A stretch of 64,000 nucleotides of DNA, taken from positions 3,233,875 through 3,297,874 of the forward strand of contig SIJG01000003.1 in NCBI GenBank assembly GCA_023374025.1. Reading direction: 5' to 3'. The position numbers and the translations under genes were made by a program. Each line of letters starts with the position of its first letter. Position 1 is the stretch's first letter. This document shows positions 54,715 to 64,000 of this stretch, in pieces. The notes below the pieces were generated by a model. It did not search any database, was not told the origin of the DNA, and saw only the letters and a program-made list of their open reading frames with translations. This stretch comes from Heterodera schachtii (Eukaryota; Nematoda; Chromadorea; Rhabditida; Heteroderidae).

Positions 54715-55185
54715 GCTTCATTCAAATTGAACAAATGTGAGAGTTAACCAATAAAATACTGAAATGATCCTACCGAATCTGTTGGCAAGTTTAATTCTCG
54801 CGCTGGAATTGACGAGGTATTTCGTTTGCTCCTGGGAGAGCGCGTGGCCGGGAGTCTCATGTGCGATATTGAGGCTAACCCTCGCTACCAAAAAAGGATT
54901 TTTTCAATGGTGCATATTAAAAAATTTTTTCTTTTTCGTTTGCAACAAACATACGGTCCCAGTGCCGAACATTCGCGGATTAAATGTTACTTTTGGGTAC
55001 GACGTGGAAGCCGAAATGAGAAAAAAGGTGTTTGTTTTTAAAGGGCTTTTTAAAACAAAATTTGCAGGCCAAGGCCGAATTGACACGGGAATTTATTCCA
55101 AATTGTATGGCCAAATGTATGAGCGATGACGGTCACAAAGATATTGATGATGATGATGAGGAAGAGTAGTGGATGAATGATTTGA

Positions 55186-55560
55186 AGTGATGTTAAGTAA
55201 AGGTACGGACAATCAAATAATTAATTATTGTATTTCCAAATTAAATGATGATTAAGTAAAAGGTTGTACAAAAAATAAATTCATTAATGCATTTGAAATT
55301 AAGAAATATAAAAGTAAAAATGATTATTAATAAAAGGTTGTACAAAATAAATAAATAAATTAATATATTTGGAATAAATGATGATTAAATAAATGGACGC
55401 ATGATACAAATAAATCAATGCATTTGAAATTAAGGAATAAAAAGCAATAAGTGGTTATGAAGTAAAGGATGGACAAAATAAATAAATTAATTAATGCATT
55501 AGAAATTAAGGAATATAAAAACAACAAATGCTTATTAAGTAAAAAATAAATTAATTAATT
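55186..55560. repeat. AT-rich minisatellite, ~60-80-bp period
   Basis: About five diverged units containing TTAAGTAAAAGGTTGTACAA, AATAAATAAATTAATGCATT and GAAATTAAGGAATATAAAA, directly after the stop codon of the repeated-exon gene. Confidence 0.65.
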
Positions 55561-55712
55561 ATTTTATTCATTTTTATGATTATTTTTCCATACCTAAATA
55601 AACAAATTCAGTAGATTCACTAAATCAAGTGAGACATTTTGGTTCATCAGATCCCGCAATAGCAATAGAACACTGAGGACAAACAAAAGCATGAGCACAA
55701 TTTGATGATCCA

Positions 55713-57452
55713 CAACGACATCAACCCTCACCATTACCACCAGCAGCACAACATTGGCGGACGCAACAACGGCCGATACCGGCCGCATGTAGGTCGGCCA
55801 AGTGAAAAAACGATAGGTGGACAGATAATTTTGAAGAAAAAACAAATCAACAATTTTTCTGATCACTTTTGGCGCTGCGACCGAAAATCAATTGAGGAAA
55901 ATATTTTCTCTTACGGGGGCCGTGAAAAACGACTTGCTTTGTCCCCCCCGCCCTCCATCCCAAATTTTTTAGTCTTCTAAATTGCTTAAAGGGATTTTTA
56001 TTAACAAAAAATTTTCAAAAGATTCTTCCAAAGAATTTTTTTAATTTTTACACCTTTAAAAGAAAATTTGAAAAAATTCATTTTTTTCAAAAAATTTTTA
56101 TTTTTTCAGCTTTTTACTACAAAAGAAAAGAAAATGGTACTTTCCTGTTTTGAAGGCGCACCCCATTTAAAAAAAATTACAATTGTTGGACTCGTATTTA
56201 TGCAAGTTTTTTTGGTGCGAGACTGTAAGCGATGTAATGTCGATGCATTTGAGGAAATTTTGGCGGAAATTATTTCCTTTTATGCCTCCAAAATAAGTCT
56301 ATTAATATTGAACACCCTTTGTTCAATTTTTTTAATGGGGTGCGCCTTCAAAACAGGAAACTACCAAGAAAATTATAATATTTATTATTTTTTTCCATAT
56401 GAACAACGTAGTACACTAACAAATCGACTACAATTTACTCCCATTAATTTTTGCCCAATAAATTCTTTTTCCCCGCAGGCGATCGTCGACGCAGGAACGG
56501 TGCTGACATCGGCCCTCAGCGCGGTTGGTCAAATCGGCAGAGATTGTTACTTTGATTATTGTGCGCCTCATTATCATTATCATTTTTATGTCGGGCGGGG
56601 CCTTTTTTGCATCTTTCCAATCTCTTTTTTTTTGAGTTTTTGTCCCCCATTTATTACATATGTATTTGCATCGTATTTATTCAGTTTCATTACAGTACAT
56701 TTTCAAATTGTCTCAATTTTTCATCGCGCCATTCATACATAATGTGCCTATTTCATTCCATTTAAAAAATCAAACAAACAATCAATTTTTGACAGATTTT
56801 CCAATAAATGGTCTCTCTTCCTCTATCATTCCCTCTTCGTCTTCTAATATCCAACTCACTGTTTTTTTATTGTACGTTTTTTAAACTGATTTTTTTGCTG
56901 GGACGAAAAAATGGAAAATTTTTCGATTTTCTCGAGAGATTTTTTTCAAATATATTATTTATTTTCTGTCCCATCAATTTTCGTGCACATTTTTATTTTT
57001 ACAGTTCACCACAATAAATAAAGCATTGTGTGTGGCCACCGTATGAATTCACTTTTGGAAAATTTCTCCAATTTTGATTGATCTTCTCTTTTCTCCCCTA
57101 TAATTTTCTCATTATCACAACACATTATTGCTGTTGTTCTTTTTTATTCATTTTAATAAAAATTATTAAAAATCAAAAAAAATTTTTTGTTTTCTTAAAA
57201 TTGTGTCTTCATTTTTCAAAATTCTCACCATGTCAATCACATTTTCATATACTCCAACAAAACATTTGCCTGCCATTCTCACCACCTTTAATTTTATTTA
57301 AAAATTTCAAATTTCGCCTTAATTCTAATTGTAAGCCATTTGGACCGACCGCCTTCAAATAATCCATTCTTCAAACAATAATTATCTTTTTTTTAATGAT
57401 CGGTACGAATGGTCTTGGTCCAAGTCACCCAATTTAAAAAAAAAGAAAAATT
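55713..57452 (+). repeat. segmental duplication, copy 2 (innexin 3' end)
   Basis: Partner of 50349-51697. The coding end is disabled relative to copy 1 by a one-base change in GCGGACGCAACAACGG and by GCATGTAG for GCATGCAG. It retains a ~400-bp AT-rich block (55936-56335) not found in copy 1. The gene with repeated mini-exons lies between the two copies. Confidence 0.9.
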
Positions 57453-59656
57453 ATAATTCTATACTATATTTCAATTATTTTTATTATATTTTTATAAATT
57501 AACATAATTGTATTTATTTAATAATTGCCATTCATGCAAGCAGCTAAATTGTTTGCAATATTCAATGTTATATAAAGATTCAAAATATAATCCAATTTTA
57601 GAAATTTATAAGTTTGCTAAATTAATTGTCAACACTTATTATTCACTTATTTTCTTCAAAAAGTTCCAGCATTCTTTCAAGTATTTTAATGACTCTTTTT
57701 CTTAATTGAATATCATAAATTTACTAGTAAGACTTAAAAAAAAATATTAACAAATTGTACTTATTAGGTAAATGTTTTAAAATTTAAATTTTCCAATTTT
57801 TTACATTGGAACTGGAAATGCGGTGATTAATAAAGCGTTGTTGATGGTTTTGGGAAACGGCAATTCGTAAACCGGAAATGGTATCCACCTTATACGGTGA
57901 AACGGAGATGAGATTGAATTTTATTGAAAAAGAAACTTTACAATTTCACCTGTTTATTGGTGATTTTTAAAGCTATTTTTGCTTTTTCTGCAATAGTTCC
58001 AAGTGTCGAGTTTTCAAAAAAATATTAGAGGAAAGGCGCCGGTGGGAAATTTTGAAGATTTTACGAAAGTGATTAGGAAATATGACCAAAAATTCAATTT
58101 CGGAGAATTTTTGAGATAATTTATCAGACCCTATAAAGATTGTTATTGTATAGCTAAAGATCTTCAAATTTTGAAATTTAGAGTTATTCTGTCGAATTTT
58201 GGATGGTGATTAGATTCATATTGAATAATATTATTTTTTATTTTTACTTTTTTTATATTAATTAATTGTTTTTTTATTCAATGAAATTTTTTAATTTTAT
58301 ATACTACTAATTAATTATTGCAGACCGATTATAATTTATTTTATTTTAATTAACCGCTTTCTATTAAAGTATATTTTCTTTTATTGTTGTATATAATTTT
58401 TTGTTATTTCCATGTATTTAAGAATTTGACTTCATTAGAGCAATAAGACAATTTTAGTTTTTCAAAGTAAATTTATTTTACCAATCCGAATTTCATTTTT
58501 TTGTTTTTAAAATAATTTTTAAATTTTCATTATGGTAAGAAGAACTGCTGATAACTAACAATTATCTGCATAAATAAATATTCGCGTATTTTTCACCAAA
58601 TAAGTTTGTGTAGTATCGTTCTTTAAATTTAAGTTCTTCTATAACTATTTTTCACAATAAATCAAAAAAAAATTTTAATTGTAAATATAAATATTTTCTT
58701 AAACTGCCGGTTCTGAATTATTTTTTGTGCTGGAAGTCATTTAAAATTAATTATTTAGAAATTTTGATTCATTCACTGGAAGAATTTAAATGGGTCTCAT
58801 ACTATTTAGAATATTTAATTATATTATGTTTTACTAATATGTATTAAGGGATACTCTTGCTTTGCGCAAGTAATTTCAAATTCTTCTTATGAAAATGTTT
58901 TTTATTTTATTATTCTTTTTTATCTTGACTAAAATTTTATTGCTTTTTTGTCTATAAATATTTACATTTTTGGCATTTTTTCGACACAGTCAAAAAGTGC
59001 AAATGAAACTTAAAAATTACATTCCTAATGATTTTTATCAACATTTTATTTATTAAAAATAAGTTTATAATGTATTATCTATCAATGTCTAAGTTATTTA
59101 TCTGCCATAAAAATATCTAATAAATTTGATCTTTGTATTGTAAATGTGATTCAAAGTGTATTTTTGAAAGTTTGGTCTTTTTTTAATTAAAGTTTTAATA
59201 TATGATATTTATATTGCTAATTATAATTTTCAATTTGATAAAGGGTTTTTAATGCTTATATTATGAGGTTTTATTGCCATAATTCAAATATTAATTGTAT
59301 ATAATTTTAAAATTAGTATTTTAAAATTTTATCTATTTTGATGTTTTAGTTTTACACGCCTCCAGTTACATTGAATTAATTAACTTGTTTTACTTCTTTT
59401 TTTATCTTGCAAGGCATCGGCTGTTTTATTTACAACTGATGTGATATCTAAGACAAAGGTAGTCGGTTAATTTCAATTTTATATAACATTTTTTATTTTA
59501 TTTTCATTTTGTGTATTTTTTTAAAATTTTTTTGGAGTTTTTTAACTATTTTTAAATTATAAAAATGAGTTCTAAGCGTAACATTCTTCAGATAGAAGCC
59601 ATTCAGTTATTTATATTAAAGCAGCTTTCTGTATTTTCGTATTAGTTAAGCTCCAC
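57453..59656. other. T-rich non-coding DNA
   Basis: T-rich on the + strand, in contrast to the first 28 kb. A GC-richer patch at about 57805-57905 (GAAACGGCAATTCGTAAACC, GGAAATGGTATCCACC) may be a relic exon. No frame is convincing. Confidence 0.35.
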
Positions 59657-60530
59657 AATAAACACGAATAATAAAAAAAAATTTGGCTTCGTTTCTCTGT
59701 TTTATTTTTATTTTGTATGAAAACATTTTATTATTTTATTATGCAATTTTTGTCACATTTACAATATTTTTGGTTGTTTCTAAATTACCTATGATCACTA
59801 TTCCATGTTTAATTCAAAAATCTCCGTTATTATTTTGAATAATGCGCGATATTTTCCTTTGATATTATTAGTATTGTTTAATTATTTAGAAAATGTTTAA
59901 GCTCATTAAATCGATAAACAATCGTGTATCAAATGATTTACAAATTGCTTTTGTGTAGCAAAATGGTTTGTTTTTTTGTGAAACTGATCTGATCGATAAA
60001 ATAGTAAAAATTAAAAAAAATTCATTTAAATTTTTAAAAAGAAGCTGAAGCCAGAATTTTTTTATAAATTGATCAATCAGCACAAAATTCTCTATCTTTT
60101 TACACCATTTTTAGACAGACAAGTGGATTTGTAAAAAAAAACATATTTTTAATAAAAAATAAATAAATATGAAAATTAATCACACGTCAGATCAGTTTCA
60201 CAAAAAAAAACAAACCATTTTGCTACACAATAGCAATTTGTAAATCATTTGATACACGATTGATTATCGATTTAATGAGCTTAAACATTTTCTAAATAAT
60301 TAAACAATACTAATAATATCAAAGGAAAATATCGCGCATTATTCAAAATAATAACGGAGATTTTTGAATTAAACATGGAATAGTGATCATAGGTAATTTA
60401 GAAACAACCAAAAACATTGTAATTGTGACAACAATTGTATAATAAAATAATAAATATGTTTTCATACAAAATAAAAATAAAACAGAGAAACGAAGCCAAA
60501 ATTTTTTTATTTTTATTATTCGTGTTTATT
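59657..60530. mobile_element. long inverted repeat (~340-bp arms)
   Basis: The left arm 59657-59993 and right arm 60186-60530 are nearly identical in inverted orientation, from AATAAACACGAATAATAAA at the outer end to GTGAAACTGATCTGA at the inner end, around a 192-bp AT-rich spacer. The arms include GCGCGATATTTTCC and TACCTATGATCACTATTCC. It could be a large MITE/foldback element or an inverted duplication. No target duplication is clear. A ~340-bp stem would form if transcribed. Confidence 0.8.
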
Positions 60531-60968
60531 GGATGGCCTATGGTCAGTCTCGTTGACTTTCCCTTCTTCTTTTCCCTGGTCCAATCCCTCTACAGAAAAA
60601 ATTATTTTAAATTTCTTTTTCTATATTCATTTTTTTCCTATCGACAAAATATGATTCCTCATTTTTAAAGAATTTTGGGAACAAGCGGGGCGAAAGGCAG
60701 GCGGAGACGACAGGCGTTGCCGGAAAAAAAAAGATTTACGAGTATTAAAAAAGAAAAATTGGTTTTTTGGGTTAAAACTAAATTTGGTCATTCCCCGACC
60801 AGGATCCCCGACCCCCGACAATTGAGCTCTTTCCCGCGCCGACCCCCGACATGTCGCCCCCCGAGGTCCCCGGCCCCCGACTTTGCAAATTTTTTTATCT
60901 TTATATAGATTTAATAATAATTTATTTATCTCTTGTTCACTAATAGGCGTAACTTCATCCATTTCCAT
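60531..60968 (-). other. GC-rich patch with GTCGGGGG repeats
   Basis: Between 60786 and 60890 the - strand is G-rich with recurring TCGGGGGTCGGGG and TCGGGGGCCGGGG, a good G-quadruplex candidate. Upstream on the - strand a frame starts MEMDEVTPISEQEINKLLLN then LYKDKK at 60968 and looks coding-like before it runs into the G-rich repeat. This could be a first exon, but no support beyond composition exists. Confidence 0.35.
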
Positions 60969-63096
60969 CCATAAGCAATGTGTTTATGTTTGTTAATTTT
61001 AATTTTGATTTTGATTCGTAATTTAATATATATATTTTAGAATTGAAGACTTTTAATGCATATAAAGGGATTGCCGGAATTTAATATTTTAAATATATAT
61101 TTTTTAAATTTTTTACACACAAATTTTTGTGCTTTTATTAGTTTTATATGTTCATTATTTAATAAAATACAATCTTGAACATTCATTATTAGTTTTCTAT
61201 GTTTTCATATTTGTGAAGGTATTATTTAAAAAAGCATAAAAAAATTTTGTTAGTCAAAAACCCATTTGTTTTTTATTCTGTGAAATTGGATAAAATTTGT
61301 TATATTGTTTCTTAAGTTGATTAACACATTGTATAAATAAATTAAATGATTTCTTAATATTTTTTTGATTGAGAATTTAATAAAATTTAATTAATATATG
61401 GTTTTGTATAAATAACCCTCAACTGTTTCGATGCCTGTCGTGTTCTGCAATATCGCGGCGCGCTGTTCCACTAATTGGTTCCGCAGAATGAAAATTATAC
61501 TTTTTATCTTGATAAGCTGTGATCTTGATTACATAAAATATATTTATTAATCTTTAAGATACATAACTTGATTTTTCGAGGTCTTTATTAATTCTCTTTA
61601 ATACAATTATTTTAAAATCGTGGCCCTTCTATTTTTTTTGTTTATCTTAAAAAAATTTTTTGTTTATTATCATTATTTATTTCAAACAAAATGTCTAATA
61701 AATTTGGTTTCGACATTTAAGTGTGATTTAAAGTATAACTTAATTATATTTTCTTTATAATATATATTTGTTTTCAGAAAAAACACAATTTGTTCCATAG
61801 ATATTTAAAAGCAATTATTATGTTAGTTAATTTTAATGTTGATTTTAACTAGTAAATGATAAACAAATTTTAACTTATTATTAAGAACAAGTTTCATTTA
61901 AATGTTACCAAAAAATTTAAAGAAAGAAAAATATTTTTAAATGATTTCTTTTTATTGGCCATATTATTTTTAAAGAATTTGCGTCATTTCTATCATTTTA
62001 TTACACACAATCGCACTTTTACAACTGTCTTGAATTGGATTCGAGTTGGCTCACGTCGAGTGCCGGGAGCTTTTGCAATTTTGAAAATAACTACACTAGA
62101 ACGAATTACAAATTTAAAATTCACTCGTCTCATTTGAATTAGTTTAATTTAATTTAGTTTCATTATAAGTTAAAGATTTTTTGGATCATTTATTTATATT
62201 TAGTTGTTAAATACTTGTTTATATAAAAATATTTATTTTTTGTAATTTTTCATAATATTTTTGTCAAATTTTTAAATTAATTAAATCAGTTTATTTGAGT
62301 TACTTTCGGTTCGACCATGTATTTTTATTTCATGTTTAATTAATAATCTTTCTCGTACAATAAACAACATTCATTATTCCATTTTCATGCAAGTTTATGA
62401 TGAATTAGGATTAATATTCCTTTGAGATAATTATTTAAATAATAATTTTTTGTTTTTATATGAAGAATCGTTAATTTAATTTAAAATGAGTACTTTTTGG
62501 CTTTAATATTTTACAGCTGGTTTGAATTTATCAAGCACTTTGTTTAAGCATTTTTATTATATTCGTTTGTTTTGTCTTATTGACTTTTTCGGAGATTAAA
62601 ATGCCATTTATCTTATCCAGTGTGTCAAACATCCTATTGGCCACGCGCAATTCATAGATTTCATTTAATTAACCGTGCAATGTTTATTTATTCCTAAATT
62701 TAATATTTAAGTTCTTTCCAAGAGTAATTTTTAATAAATAAACTCTATATTAAATTATTAAAAATTTATTTTATTTAAATGAATTTTTGGCGTATTAAAG
62801 TCCTGGTTTATTATTTTATGTATTAGATTAATTTGATGAATTTAATTTCTTGAATATTATAATGTCGATTTTATTTCTTATACATTATAAAAATACGATT
62901 TTATTTTTATTTATAATTAAAAATATGCATAAAATATTTTAATTTTTTATTAAAAACAAATTTTATATTAATTATTTCTATTAAAGAATTTAAAACTATT
63001 TCTATTAATAACAATTAAAATAGTTTTCATTTATTTAAATTTTTAAATTCACATAATTAACTGTGTTTTTTTTCATTAGTTATTTTTTATTATCCT
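60969..63096. other. T-rich non-coding DNA
   Basis: Two small GC-richer patches (61425-61490 and 62030-62085) are open in more than one frame but lack good splice borders. Nothing else recognised. Confidence 0.35.
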
Positions 63097-63523
63097 ATAT
63101 AATAAAGTTGAGTGTTTGTCTGTTTGTGACATGGTTTGAATGTGGCGTTTTGTATTTATGTTATTTGCTGTGAGGAGAGATTAGAAAAGAAAAAGAGATG
63201 AAAAGAAATAGTACAGGAAAAGAAAAAGAGAAAGAAATAGTTGAAAGGGAAAAGATTTATCTTCCCGTGCTGTGGTGGATAGAGGGAGAGAAAGGTGGGA
63301 AATAGTAGTGCATTGTCTGACTGTCTGTCTACGCGGCCAGCGGCGGGTGGTGTGCAGACAGTGAACAGACGCGTGCTGCTGTGCACCAGCAGTCAGTGAA
63401 CGCGTGCGTGTGTGTGGGAGAGGGAGGGAGTGGGAAAAAAGAGAGGTAAATTGCAATGGAAAAGAAAAAAGAGTAAAAGAAAGGAAATGGAGAGATAATG
63501 GAAAATTTGTCACACATCCCATA
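63097..63523. other. purine-rich, low-complexity segment
   Basis: GAAAAGAAAAAGAGA-type runs at 63180-63250 and 63420-63490, with a GC-richer centre (63320-63400) containing GTGCAGACAGTG, GTGCTGCTGTGCACCAGCAG and GTGCGTGTGTGTG. It starts near TATATAATAAAGTTGAGTGT and a TGTTTGTCTGTTTGTG stretch. The - strand Ser/Phe-rich frames are composition artefacts. Confidence 0.35.
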
Positions 63524-63927
63524 CCTTTTTACGGAACGGGCCAGTTCCGTCTGGCCAGTTCCGTCTGAGCAAAGTTTAAACCATCATAACTTTTTTCTTT
63601 GTTGACCAAATCCAACAAGGTTGGTATCATTCGAAAGCTCTTAACAAGCTCTATCGGCTGCCCAAAAATCACAAAGAAATACCGATATGTAAAAAAGATA
63701 TAAATTCAAATATACAAAAATTCTGACTTTTTGGTAATATTCATGTTGCAACTTTTTTAAAAGTTGTTCAATCGCTTAGAAATAGCTTATCAAAAGCTTC
63801 TAAACATGCATAGCTTTCGAACGATGACAAATTTATAAAATTTGACTTACTGAAAAAAAAGTTATAATGCTTTAAGCTTGGCTCAGACGGAACTGGCCAG
63901 ACGGAACTGACCCCTACCGCCTTTTTA
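63524..63927. mobile_element. MITE with tandem-motif terminal repeats and 8-bp target duplication
   Basis: The element is 63532-63919 (388 bp). It is flanked by CCTTTTTA on both sides (63524-63531 and 63920-63927), a perfect 8-bp duplication. The ~37-bp terminal inverted repeats each contain CCAGTTCCGTCTG twice in tandem (outermost bases CGG). The interior is AT-rich and includes a TTTCGAA(A/C)G motif in both orientations around a pseudo-symmetric centre. Non-coding. An 8-bp duplication suggests hAT or a similar superfamily, but the CGG ends are not typical of hAT. Confidence 0.75.
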
Positions 63928-64000
63928 CACCCCATTTTATTGTAAAAATAGTTAATAAAAGAATGAGCACATTTTTGCGTTTGTTTGAATGGAAAATCCG
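63928..64000. other. end of window, nothing recognised
   Basis: AT-rich, no signal. Confidence 0.4.

Larger units (their letters stand above)
53629..55169 (+). pseudogene. gene with tandem mini-exons, basic/acidic nuclear-type protein
   Basis: Exon 1 (53629-53673) encodes MAMVLRSGKRAAKMT and ends at GTGAGG. Exon 2 (from 53732) reads ESESEDGSGG then a stop (TAA) where the sister exon has CAA. Exon 3 (53881-53979) reads DSPNNGEESDGGNGGDIL then APKKQLEKRAAFKMR and is intact. Exon 4 (about 54036-54115) is a frame-shifted copy, and exon 5 (from 54170) a truncated one. A later basic patch (about 54318-54450) reads ELSQTKEAQKRRRKNSNK. The 3' exons at about 54950-55027 (VPNIRGLNVTFGYDVEAEM) and 55068-55169 (AKAELTREFIPN to DIDDDDEEE, stop) join in phase. 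Acidic and Lys/Arg blocks suggest a chromatin-associated protein. No domain is recognised. Exon 2 and exon 4 breaks make this copy defective unless those exons are skipped. Confidence 0.45.

Noticed and set aside
56068..56742. 224-codon + frame in duplicate copy 2
   Set aside because: It starts in an AT-rich block and runs through the duplicated 3' region, where copy 1 has no corresponding start; composition is Phe/Ile-rich and no family is evident.
63097..63160. Possible Helitron or Helentron end (TATATAATAAAG followed by TGTTTGTCTGTTTGTG)
   Set aside because: Resemblance only; no hairpin plus CTRR end, no Rep/helicase, and the other end was not found.
63156..63522. 76-113-codon - strand frames with Phe/Leu/Ser bias
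   Set aside because: Antisense of purine-rich low-complexity DNA.
1..64000. tRNA and rRNA genes, CRISPR arrays
   Set aside because: No cloverleaf with a convincing B-box, no rRNA text, and no regularly spaced identical repeats with unique spacers were found by eye; the 1.2-kb array is not CRISPR-like.

Overview
The window looks like nuclear DNA of a nematode. Introns are short with TTTTCAG-type acceptors, there are innexin-like exons, an old BEL/Pao retroelement carries an env-like ORF, and a 22-nt stretch at 7255-7276 matches the nematode SL1 spliced leader at 20 of 22 positions. The tylenchid plant parasites are a reasonable guess, but nothing here fixes the genus. By eye the window is very AT-rich outside a GC-richer island at about 28-57 kb.

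Region by region: (1) 1-28.2 kb is A-rich on the + strand and holds transposon remnants: a pogo/Tigger-like transposase 3' half at 1.7-2.6 kb, a foldback element made of short GC-rich repeats at 3.8-4.6 kb, a long-inverted-repeat MITE at 12.8-13.3 kb, a hAT-type MITE with a perfect 8-bp target duplication at 14.6-15.2 kb, and a weaker hAT-like element at 17.1-17.8 kb. It also holds small exon-like islands. The best of these read on the - strand with AG/GT borders and may be exons of one or more genes with very large introns. (2) 28.2-33.3 kb has gene fragments, then a broken Ty3/gypsy pol on the - strand. (3) 33.3-43.7 kb is a tandem array of nine copies of a ~1.2-kb unit. Each full unit carries a compact promoter (G-rich/GC boxes, inverted CCAAT, TATA) and small exons that, spliced in silico, encode an innexin-like N-terminus, first membrane segment and the start of the first extracellular loop. 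(4) 43.9-49.3 kb is a 5'-truncated, decayed BEL/Pao element with its 3' LTR. (5) 49.28-50.44 kb has three in-phase + strand exons that resemble an innexin C-terminus. The locus therefore reads as an innexin gene whose 5' end was amplified as a promoter/first-exon array and whose middle is replaced here by the BEL element. (6) 50.3-57.5 kb holds a segmental duplication of the innexin 3' end, a pyrimidine minisatellite, a GC-rich patch, and a gene with tandemly repeated mini-exons at 53.6-55.2 kb. (7) 57.5-64 kb is T-rich on the + strand and mostly non-coding, with an 870-bp inverted repeat, a G-rich patch (on the - strand) and a terminal MITE with an 8-bp target duplication.

No complete conserved host gene is visible in the window. 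The array and the C-terminal exons could act together only through splicing across or around the BEL insertion, which sequence alone cannot show. No computation beyond reading and hand translation was possible. Family names rest on motif recognition, not on database searches.
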